A DNA stretch of 64,000 nucleotides from Rallus limicola (taxonomy: Eukaryota; Chordata; Aves; Gruiformes; Rallidae), in NCBI GenBank assembly GCA_022605955.1, contig JAKCOZ010000020.1:10219001-10283000 (forward strand), written 5' to 3'. The position numbers and the translations under genes were made by a program. This document shows positions 37,101 to 48,600 of this stretch, piece after piece. Each line of letters begins with the position of its first letter. Position 1 is the stretch's first letter. The notes beneath the pieces were generated by a model. That model had not been told where the DNA came from, ran no database searches, and worked only from the letters and a program-made list of their open reading frames with translations.

Positions 37101-40100
37101 CAGACTTGGGTCTCACTAGCTTGTCTCATTGCCTTTCAGCACTGCCTGATTAAATTATGTGAGGAGCAGAGAAATGAACCTGTACTGCTCTTTGCTAGGC
37201 AGCGTGAAGCTTGCCCTGCTTCTCATCTTGTCAGCTACCCTTCATGGCCCAAGGGACTCAGCATTGGCTTTCCCTGGGACCATTTGGGACTGGAAAAGCT
37301 CTTCCTGAGTATGGGAAATGTGGATCTGACTTGGAGCTTAAGCGCAAATGGATAGCATGTCTGCTCTGCGTCCTTGAGAAGTGATGAGTCCAAGCTGTAA
37401 GCTCAGACCTCAGTGTTCTGAAATTCAAATTCTGGTTCATGCCTCTGTCTTCACTGAAGGATCTTCTGCTGGTTAAAGGCACCTTCTTTCACTGTCTTCA
37501 TTTCTCTCTTTACTGTGCTATATACCATCTCATAATGTAGTTGTGAGTACAAACCTGAGATGCACCAGGGGACAGGAACATTCATTCTGTTACGGAATTC
37601 TACGCGACACAAAGGAAAGCTTGGAGCAAAACTGCCTGAAAACTTAGATTTCTTTGTACATTGCTTTGATGGAAACCAGATCAGCACTACTGCAGCACTA
37701 GGAAGGTAAATTGGAGAAGTCTGATCAGCAATTTCAAGAACGTCTGTTGTTTTTATACATGTGTGATATATGTGTGTGTGATAGCTTTAAATACGCTCAG
37801 TAGGTGGGTCAAAATAGCATGTCGTTAGGAAATGCACCCTCAGCTTTGTCAAACAAAGCTCACTTGGTCTTGCAGTGAGTTTGTCAGGGTCTAAACTAGC
37901 CATAGGTCACAATCAATTTGTAAAAATACCAACACGCAATCAAGCCATTCTTGGAATTGTGAATTTGGATGTTACAGTAGTGCTGGTTTTTAAAGTGCTG
38001 ATAACAGTGGATTGTAGATTTCTCACTCCTGGAAGTCTAAGTCAATTTATCTTTATATCACCGATAAACCAGAAAGGGCAGAAATCAAAGTAAGCAATGT
38101 TGTTATTACCACTTTTAAATAAAACATTGTGCCAATATTCTTTCCCTAGCATTGCATCTTTATTTTCTCAAATTATTGGCAGTTGCTATTTATCCTCATT
38201 TCTCCTTTCTTTTGCAAAGCTATCTCATAGTTTGAGTTACTTCTTCCAGAGAATACGGTACCTAATTCTTCTTATTTTCCCCTGATGAATCCCTGTTTAA
38301 TTGTATGCTTTAAGCTACCCATGCAACAAGGTATCATTCATTTCCAAATAGGCTTTCTTTTATGAATTTCAAGAGGGAACACTTCTCTCTAGAGCCAAAA
38401 CCAAATCCTGGCTCAACATTTCCTTAAACAATAGCAAGACATTCAAAAACAATTATGATTCTCAGCACTGTGGGCGGCTACTACTCTGTGAGCAGGAGAG
38501 GATGAGACCTTTAGTTGTGGTGTGTGCTGTGATAGATCTGCTGTAAACGTGGCTGCCAATTTATCTCAACAATTAGGACTCTCTGCATATTAACTTTCTT
38601 CAGCCGCTGTAGCTTCAACATTGCCACAGATTGTTGATTTGTAAGCATTTTGGGTCAGATGCTGGATTCTGGGCTGCATTTTTGCTGTTTCAAATGTGTC
38701 CTGTGTTTGGTTTTGAACTGACTTGTCCTGTTGGTAGAAAATTAAATCATATGCATATTAGGAGGTCGATGGCAGGAGGCACTGCAGCCTGGCATTGACA
38801 GGCAAGGCACAGCTGTAGTGCATGTTGACATGAGATATGAAAATGAAGTGAAGGGAGGAAAAGCAGAGATGCAAGTTCTGTCTCAAACCAAATTTCCAAG
38901 CCAAACTCTGTGAGAGGTGTTGAAGATGTGCCTGAAAGAGGCACACAAACACAGTTCAAGAAAAACACACATATCTGCAGATGTAAAATAGGCAGTCTGT
39001 CAGGAAAATGAGTATGTTTTTGAAGCCAGCCATCAATATTGCTGTGTAATGATGCAAAAGAAAAGTATGTCACCTCTAAAGAGCCTGTAAGGCAGTCTCA
39101 CACTGAAAGGAAAACAGGAATCAAGGCGCGCTCAGGCTCCTGTTGAAACCAGTGTCCAGATTGACTGATTTTCAAGTGTGGCCCCTCAAAGAGATCTGAT
39201 GAAAGTACTTGAAATGTCATGTCTTCAGTGGCCTCTGTTCTCTAGTACCGTCTATTCCCAAGGAGAAGTGCCTGATGGTAAGATCAAGAGGCAGCAGGTA
39301 GAGAACCAGCGCTGCTCTGACAAAATCAGGGACCTTCTCAGATTCCTTGGTTCTCACATCCAAGACAGAGGCCGGGCAGTCACACTTGGAGCATGGGAGG
39401 GACAGCAGTGGCCCTAGCCAGCAGGTCTGTGAGTGTTACATTGTCTCTTCATTGTAGTTGCATTGCCAGACTTGGTGACTAATTTCACAGCTGTCAAATA
39501 TCAAGATCCTGCTTTCAGCCATGCTGGGATTTTAAGTTCCTGCCGCTCCTCTGGCTGGGTTCAACTCTGTCATCCTCTGCTGTGTAAAACGGCTCGAACG
39601 ACTGGGAGCTTTTCAGTCATACAAATGGCAAGTGTTGTATGTGACTTTGTTATTGGGAAAGCTGCCTGTGTGATTATGTTAGTATAATTTAATAGCAGGC
39701 TGTTTAGGTAAATGAGCAGGGAGGCATATGAATGTCTGCGAATAATGTGGAGTGTGATTGCAAAGCGATGCTGTGGGAGATGGGCTTGCCTGGCCCTTGT
39801 TGAGAGTTCACCAAACACCCTTGAGTGAGCAGGGAGAGAAGAGTCTTGCTTAGTCTTGGACACAATCCCTCGGAGACAGAGCAGAGTCTGGAGGGTGCTG
39901 GACTGAAACCCAGGCTGAAAGGAAGTAATTTGGCAGAGCTGGCAATGTCAGATGGGATACAGCCTTTGGTTCAGCTAGGCTTTAATAGCAGCACAATACA
40001 GTCTAGAGTAGTACAAGCCTAGGTAGGACCTGAAGTTATATAGATATGCTTTTTTTTTTTTTATTGCTTGTATTTAAAGATAATTTCTTCCTTACAGAAC

Positions 40101-41837
40101 CAAACCCTGTGGGATTTACTGCTGTAGCTGAGCTGGTGTGAGAATAGGCCAGTCAGGGATTTCTCATCCAGAATTGCAGCAGAAATCAAAGGGGTATTTT
40201 TAATGGATACAGAGACACGCAGTCAGCTCTGTAGGTGCAAGAAAATGTCACTGTATCCGACAGCACTTTGTGGCTCTGTCCTGGCAGACCTTGGGTCAGA
40301 ACTCCCTTCCTGCAATGGTTTGCTGTTTCCCTCCCCTACCTCCGATTCACAAAAGCAAGCTCCTTGTTTTTCAAAAGATATCTTCCTCATTTGTGAAATG
40401 AAAGCCCTTTAACTTGGCTTGGAGCAGCTTGTTGCTGTTTCTAATTAAACAGCCCCAAAGTTTTAGCTCTTGCCCCTTGGGAGCTTTTCAAGAACTCCCT
40501 TTCCCTTTCTCTAGAATGGCTCTGTTATCATTTTAATGATCGCTTTCCCCAGGAGTTCTCACCCCTGTTTCTCTGGAAAAATTAAAGAAAATCTAATATA
40601 TTGATACAGATGATCCATTTCATGTGAGTTAGTGACACTCTGACCATGATAGTCCCGGAGAATTCATTGCTGCAGGAGACCATTGAATCCAATATTAGTG
40701 GATGGGCTTCTAAAGGACACTGGGTAGTTTTAAGCCCTATTTCTACCTGTCTGAGTTAAGATAATGAGGGTGATCTAATATTATGCTTCAGGGCTTTAGT
40801 TACCTGCCTATGGGGTTCAGAAGGGAAGTCTGCTTCCAGGGACTGTGCAGAGTTTAATTGGCCAAGTGCTTTATGATTTGTGTTTTGTTTCCTCTGAAGC
40901 CTCAGGTATTGGCTGCTGCCAGAGGCCAGATAACAAACTGATGACACTCAGATTTTCGTCTCCTTTTAATATCAGTGGGCTTCTGGGCAGTGACACCAAC
41001 ATTTCAGCTCCCCCTTTCCCAACTCCAGATTTATGCTGTCACCACAGGAGGAGTTTTCTGGCTTTCCTCCAAATCCCTGAAGAGAAAAATCCATTTTATA
41101 TGTTTCACCAGCATAAGCCACCAAGTCAGCTGGGACTTTAAAACTTCTAGAAGAATTTTGGCATCTGTTCTTTAAAGAAAACAAACGGATCTTTCTCTGT
41201 GAATGATCTTTTTGATCGTTAACATGAAAATGGAAAAAACCAAATCAGTATCTCTCATATATAATATAGAATTGTGCATGGTGGGGTATGGTGAGGTGGT
41301 TTTTTTGTTGCTCAAAATTTAAGTTTAAAAATACATCACATAGGTCTCCCTTGTTTAAGGGTTCTTGCTCTTTAGGAAATGGATTTTGCTAACATGAAGG
41401 CTTTGACAAAACTCTGGAATTTTTCTTACTATCTGTAGGCTTGAGATCAGCATTCTGCCTCACAAATGGGCTTTTATCTTCATCTCCAGTGGCCTGTGTA
41501 GTCCCTATTTTTTGGTCCTTCCAATCGTCAATCTGTTTATCTCCTCCTGAATTATCTGTTGTAATTAGAATACATTTTCTCATCTCAAGGGGAAACCAGC
41601 TCCAAATGAGTATTCTATAAAAGCAATTACTTTTGATATTAGATATCTGTACATAAAAACACAGTATTTCTTCCAATTAAAAAGCACTAATGAATTTTGT
41701 GCCTAGAGAGGGAGTAGCCTACGCAATGCTACTGTTCCTGCTAAGCCAATGAACAAAAAATTAGGCATGTAAAAGGGCTGCTGCAGCCAGCAGTGTTGTG
41801 TGTGAAACACCTTTGAATAGCAGGTCAGGGAGAGAAA

Positions 41838-42656
41838 ATGGCTTTGCAAGGACACATGTTCCTTTCCTTCGCCAACAGGCTGATCGCGTGCGATGATGTG
41901 CTTGGTCGTTCTCTGCATTGTGACAAGATGACCAACAGGGTTTCTACGTTGGTTTCCTACCTGTGGGCCTTCATTACCCATTTTTCTTTGTATTCCCTTA
42001 GATATTCCTCTCCTCTTCCTCAAGGTCTTAAATCATGCACAAGGAGTCTTGCGCTTGGTGTGGAGCAGCTTTACCAGGGATCTCCTCATGGACTTTTTTC
42101 CTCTGTTGACACAGGAGATGTTCTGCTGAGCCTTCTCAGCAGGAAACCTGTCTTACAGATACCAGAACCGCTATCACCCATTATCTCAAAACAAAGCAAG
42201 GAGCTTTTATTAGAGAAACATCTTGATCCTGTTATTTTGCCAAAGACTATAAATCCTGTCCCTAGGTTACTTTCCCATAGGAATCCTCTCCTTTTCATCC
42301 TCAAGCAGCCATCTGTGTATGGGGCCCACATTGGGATAGATGCTGTTCAGTGGGATAGAAAAGACGCTGCAGTGGGCTATCAAACCACATGTTTTCTTGC
42401 TGTTATGACAAGGATGAAATCCACAGGCCACTGTTGCATTGCAACCTCTGCTCTCTTACTGATGTGTGTAGTCATCTTCCTGATTATCTTTCTGCATCTG
42501 TTTCTTGACTTCAGTGTTGATAGTGAGCCCTTTGGGGTAGAAACTGTCTTTCTGGGCCTGTGTGGCAGCTGCTACAATGGTTTTTCTGGATCTAGAGTAC
42601 ATACCATGAAAATGCTAAGAAAAAAAAGCCGTTCTGGGAAAATCCTGCCCTTCTAG
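41838..42656 (+). other. Unassigned 272-codon open frame inside GALNT9 intron 1
   Basis: Apart from frames in the CpG island, this is the longest open frame in the window, and it is in ordinary-GC DNA. The conceptual product is not recognised. It has a strongly hydrophobic stretch at residues 200-224 (IATSALLLMCVVIFLIIFLH and following), so it could encode one membrane helix, and a basic C-terminus (LRKKSRSGK). No signal peptide or catalytic motif is seen. The last fifth overlaps a segment resembling an ancient repeat tail (42505-42590). It could be chance, an lncRNA exon, or a decayed retrocopy. I do not call it a gene. Confidence 0.2.
42505..42590 (+). repeat. Possible ancient SINE/LINE tail
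   Basis: The order 'gatagtgagccctttgggg', 'tagaaactgtctttctggg', 'cctgtgtggcagctgctaca', 'atgg' resembles the tail shared by old amniote SINEs and L2/L3-like LINEs (a GTGAGC-CTTTGGGG-GGGACTGTCTTTCT-like block followed by a CAGC-CCTA-CACAATGG-like block). The match is by memory and diverged, and the family is not assigned. Confidence 0.35.
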
Positions 42657-45600
42657 GGCTTACTATAAAGGCTTTAAGGATTAATACATCAATATGGTCG
42701 GGGCAGAGTGTGTAGGATGGAATAAGGGTCAGCTTCCAGCCCAGATGCTGATAACAGCCCTGGGCATTTTTATGGCATTTTCCATCTATTGTGGTTTGAG
42801 CACTTGACAGATATTCATAGGTTGTGCCTCTGCGTGCATTCTGCAATCAGGAAATGTCCTCACTTTAAAAAAGAAGAAGAAATTTAGGGCAAAGATCATA
42901 AGGATTTGGATATTGGTTGTTTTTCCAGATAATTTGTCCTAATCTACATCATTTCTGAGGCTCCTGATTCTGCATTCTCTCTGCCTGACTAGTTTCTGTG
43001 GGCAGAAAAGGAACAGCCCTCCTACAGACAGAGCCAGCAAATCACTTCATCCCTTCACCACCATTCAGCAGTCTTCTCACAGATAAATGTCTACAGGATT
43101 GTCACTCATCAGCGGATGAAGGTTGAGAAGCACTATCTCAGACTCGCAATTGAGCAGACAGACAGAAGGGTCTGGAGATGAGGTCAAGGTAAAAAAAAAA
43201 CACTGCACCATCTAGTTTTTGGAGCCAAAGGCTTGCACTTTAAGTGCTTCTCAGCTTTACAAGTTACTGTACTCTTTTACTTTTCAAACCACCAGTCAGA
43301 GGATACTGTTTGTCTTCTCCCTGGTATGTCTTCAGAGATACTTGGGGCTGATACTGGATACTAGGGGACATAAATCTTTCAAGCAAGGGTGCAGCAGACT
43401 TGATTATAACTATAAAAAATAGGACTGTATTTTGGATTTCAGATAAATGGAAGTGCTGGAGTCTTTTAGATTGGATGGGTTTTTGTTTGTTTCTTTCTTA
43501 TTTGTAGTGAGTTGGAGCCTGTGCTCAGTGGAGGGTGATTTGGTGAATGTTTCTATATGTAAAACTAAATCTCATCCACTTGTAGCATTCCTTCTATCTC
43601 AGAAAGTAAGCCCCTTCGAGATGGACAAATTTCAGATCAGTTCCCTGGGCAGCAAATCTTATATATTATGTTGGTTTACTGCAGGGTGGTGGCAGGAGAA
43701 ACAGATTTGGGATGTAGGAAGTTGGGATATGCCAAAATAAAGGGCCAGGATCTGTTTAACATTTAAATTGAATCATGAACTAGATACTACTGATTCCTCA
43801 TGGTGCATACTACTGTTTGCAAAGTTGACTGAAATGTGTCAAATAGTGAAATAGTTGCAAATAAGATATTTCTTTTTTTCTGGGTATTGTTGATCCATGT
43901 GCTTACAACTGCAAAACTTCCCCAGGTTTCATTTTGGCACACTGAGCTGCTAATGCATTCAGCAAATTTATGTCTCTGGGACAAACCATGGGATTTTTTT
44001 ATATCCTCCCAGACAATAAATGCAGAGAGCCACCCTTCAGATGTGGACATTTCTTCATTAACCATAGTTTTTGCAGTATTTACAGGGGTCAATGAAAGAG
44101 GCAAATATATCTGGGTTTGGCAAAGCTTTGCATGGAATCCTTTGGCAAAAATGAAGCATACAGCATGGCAGAGGGAGGAAAAAGAAAACACAGGCTGTGA
44201 AACTTGCTCAGTGTTTTGGCAGAGTCAGGGTGGTATCAGTGGATGGAGAAGAGAGAAATGCCATTCTGCATGTGATGCCTTATGATACTACCCCACACCA
44301 TGATCTCCTGCTGACATCACAGGGAATTACTGGACAGAAGATTCTTCAGCTTTTGCCAGAGCAGGCCTGTGTTAGAAACTGAGGGCTGCTGCTTTTTAAT
44401 TCCCAAATTAATCACAACAGGACAAGAATTCAGGCAGTCGCTGGTTTTAATTTCTGGCACCACCACCACCACATCTTGTGCAATCCTGGGGACTTCCCTA
44501 ACCTTTCAGCAGATCATTTCTGCCCCAAGGGAGGGAGGATGCCCCCTTCCAACCTTGAGGGCTGTTGGGTGTCCTAAGAGATCTCAGTGATAGTTGCAGA
44601 AGAGCACGAAGTGCCATAGCTTTCTGTGTGGGTAGGATGCTTTGTATTCAGTAGCCCAATGAAAGGACCTGTGAACAAGCTAGGGCAAAAATGTTATCCT
44701 GGAGAATTCATTGGCTAAGGTTAGAAAGGTTTTGCTTAATTCTGAAAAAGAAATCTTTCTCTGATGCTGAACCTGAAACCCAAAATGTGCTTCTTTTGGA
44801 ATGAAGTAAGTAACTTTGGTGCTTTTTATCCAGAGATTTCAAAACACTTTGTAAAAGTAGTTATTTCTGCCAGTTTGTAGCCTCTGTGTATACCTTCTTT
44901 GTCAAAACCACCTGCCTAGTGGAACTCATCAGCTCAACTTGGAGTTGAGACAAAGCTCATGGCACCTTTTCTCTGGGATGCAGCAACAGTGCCCCGTAGG
45001 GACCTGCTTTGCCTCCACAGGATGTTTCCCTTAGCACCCAGTCCAGGCAACCAACTGAACGGAGCAGCCATCAGAGCATCCCTGGGCTCTGCTAGGTGTA
45101 CATAAGAGGCAAGGAACTGTTTGTTCAATTGAGTCTCTTTCTGCTGTAAACATGTTCCTTTAGAAAACTTGTTCCTCCAAGTTATTTTTAGGGATCACTA
45201 AAAGGGAGCTATAAACAGCAAGACAACTGGTGAGCTGAGACCTTTTGCTTAGTGTTGAACAGCTCGTTCGTATTGCTCTTTCTTCCTCCTCCTCCAACCA
45301 GCTGCTTTTCTTGTGCATCTGCTTCAGTCTCACACACACTGTTACCTCCTGAAGGAGGAAGACCAATTTTTTTTCTCTATGCCTACAGATACACCAGTCA
45401 GTTCTCTTCAAGTTCCTTCAGTAACCTACAAGTTCTCTTTCAAATTGAAACAGAACAAGGTTGCAAAATTAGCCCGAGATTGTAATTTGGGGTGGATGCA
45501 TTAGGGCTGATTCATTAGGTGCAACTATTTCATATCTGCTCCCAGACAGGTAGTTTTGTTTAGAAGAAAGCTTAAGAAAATATTTTAAGCTCAATGTTTT

Positions 45601-48600
45601 AGCTGTGTGATTAAACCTGTTCTAGAGTCTGTGAATGTTTTTCTTTTCATTCAAAAGACACAACTGGCAATGGTAAAAGTCAGCTTTGTCAATCTGTGTA
45701 GAGTCACTATTGCCCCTGAATTATTATTTTTTCTCTTTTCACTTGGTTAAACTAGGATCTAAAGATTTTTACTGCCTTACAAGGTATGCAGGGATGTTTT
45801 CAGCAGAGATCAGAATTGGGAAAGGAAGGAAACGACTGTTGCAGGAGTTTCAGGTAAAACTGCTGGATTTTTAGAAGGAAATGTTTTATTCCTTCCTTTT
45901 AAGGTGCTAGGAACCAGAATACTTCTGTGTAGTTATTTGAGGGCGTGGGTGGTCTAAGTGTAGGCAAAGCTCAAAAGTTTGGCTTTGGAGCCCTGCTCAG
46001 CTGAAGCCTGGCAGAGGACAGTGTGGGCGTTTCACCAATAATGCAGCAGTGCCATCAGTGCTTACTGAACCTGGTGGCATTGGTGATGGACATGGACTGG
46101 TGGCTGTGCCCAGCACCCCTGGCTCCACGGGATTTTGGCAAAAGGGGGATGAGGTGTAGGAGCAGAGCACAGCACAGCTGCTGAAGTGGAGCAGGGTGAC
46201 CTTGCCAGTAGAGGCAGGAAGGCCGGGAAAAATCTAGGAACAGGCCTATGCTATTGTGAATGTGGGTGTATAATTATTTTCAACTGCTTATTTTTATTTT
46301 GAATTGGCAAAAGGTTAATTATGTTGGAGAACCTTGGCTGAACCTGATTTACAGCTGCCTGTAATTGTGTTGCAAATAAGGAAAAAAAAAAGACACTAAA
46401 ATAATCTCAGATGTAGCTCAATCTCACTTTGCCATAGTTTCTCACATCAATCTCTTTAGTAATTTTGCCATTGTGACAGGGTTTATGGTGAAAAATAGAA
46501 GTTCTCTTCTTCCTAGAAAATTATGCATCCTGTGGAGTAATTAATCTGGTTAAGAAACTAAGACCAGTTAATTCTGCTTTCCATTCTCCCAGCAATTTCT
46601 GTCTTGCACAGAAATCTCTGCAGTGAGAGCGATAAATTTGAAATGAACGACAGACGCTAATTATTTGTGACCTCATTGTCATCTGCAGTGTTGAACTGGG
46701 TATGACTGATCCTAGTGTATGGGCTTGTAGATCTTTTTAGACTAAAAAAAAAATGAAAGAAAAGACAGCTTTAAAAATAGCAGCTGGCTGGGCATTGCCA
46801 CTGTTGTTCCCTCTCTCCCCTCTCTGTCCCTCACCGTTTCAGAGCTGGCAGCATGATTTCAATCTTTCAGTCTGAGATGAACCATAGGGTTACACTGTCA
46901 GCAGTTCTGCTGTACCCTGTCCACAACAGCTTCACATGGAAAATGGGTGAAGTGGATGCTGGTGAGAGCCGTAGGAAGGAAACTCAAAGATCTAGAAGTC
47001 TGCAGCAAGCTTTAAAAGAAGAAAACAGAAAAGATCTCTCATCTGATCTGCCTTGGTTAAAACCCAGATATATGCTGGAAGTCAAACCAGAAGCACTTCT
47101 CCATCTGTCTTCTTTAGCTTTTATACTGCTCCCCGTCACTGTAGGACCCGAACACCCAGCGTATAAAATCAATAGCAATTGTGTGTCTGCTGAGCAGCAG
47201 TATTTCCAGAAACCTATCCCTTTCCCTCTTGTTCCAGCCAGTGAGACCTGCAGGAGTGAATTCTCCTATGGGCTGTCCTGGGGTTTTTGCCAAGCAGAAA
47301 ACATCCAAGGTTTAAGGCACAGATAACTTGTTCTTTGCTGACTCCTTGTCTTTGGCCGCCGACCTACACATCCTGTGGGACCACTGCTGTCGAGTGTTCT
47401 GCTCCTCCACGTCCTCCCAGGCATTGTTCCCATGTTTGTCATGCTGGAAGGCCTCTAATGAGAAGGTTCTTTTTGATGATCCCAAGACTGCAGGGCACCC
47501 CTTGGATGTGCTGGAGTGTGTGTCTTGTTCACCAGCAGCCACTACCTCAGCCAGACCTGAAGACACTGTGTCCTATCATCTGTCTCCCGATTCCTTCTCA
47601 TAAGAACAACCTTGTTTTGAGGAGATGCCACTGAACTGTAAACCTTTTTCTGTGTTTTTTTTACAAAAATCTGACCAATGCAGATACCTGGATTTGGGGG
47701 TCAGCAAGTTATGATCTTGACTTAGATAGTCATGGGGCAAAGTACTCTCTGAGAGTTATTCAGACAAGATGAATCTTTCCTAGAACAAGATCAGATTAGC
47801 AGCATGAAGAGCTAGAATATCAGATTTAGGAAAAAGGGTTATAAAATAATTGTCACTGTGAGTGGTTTGGAAGGCTAACTAGCTGCTTCTTCCAGAAGTA
47901 CAATAGCAAAGTGCTTGATGCTTCCTGTGATGCTTCCCCTGCTCCTTGTGCCATAAAGATGCAAGCATCGTGTTCTGTGAACTGCAAGAACATACAGTAT
48001 TAATAATAAAATTTTCAACTACTGGAATTAAGTAGCTGCTTGAAGTCAAATGAGCATGCCACATCAAGTCATCTCTAATTTGCTTTGATGATCAGAACCC
48101 AGCCCAGACAATTCCAAATGATCAGCAAATGAATTTCCACACTGCAATCTTTCAGGGACATAGGATGCATGAAGTGTCCAGTTTTCTGGATTCTTTAACT
48201 TCTGAAGTGCACAGGAAAGTCAGCAGAAAATTTTGACTCATGAGCTAGCTCCTGTTGGTGGTCAGAAGTTTGGGCAGCAGATGCACGTCTCTAAGCAGAG
48301 ATTCATGTGGCCAGCCAAAGAATACAAGACTCTTACCCCCTCTGGTTTTGCTCAGAGGAGGAGCATGGCTGAGACTAATATGCAAAAACTTTGTAAATGC
48401 TTCTGCACATACCTGGAGACAGTTTAATGAAGTCAAGAATAATACGAGACGTGAATGAAAAATACATAGGTATTTGAAATTATAATAATCTTTGGAAACC
48501 TTTAGCTTTCTCTTTTTGTAGCTCTTGCATATAGGTCAGATTCTCCAGGATTTAGTGACTTATTCTGGTAACTCCTTGTGATTTTTTTTTTTTTTTTAAT

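Noticed and set aside
44520..44570. CR1-like words (CCCCTTCCAACCTTGAGGG)
   Set aside because: The order of flanking blocks does not match a CR1 3' end and the terminal ATTCTGTG repeat is missing.
46853..47326. 157-codon plus frame as a protein-coding gene
   Set aside because: No recognisable motif, ordinary intron composition, and a length compatible with chance. Kept only as a possible alternative exon.
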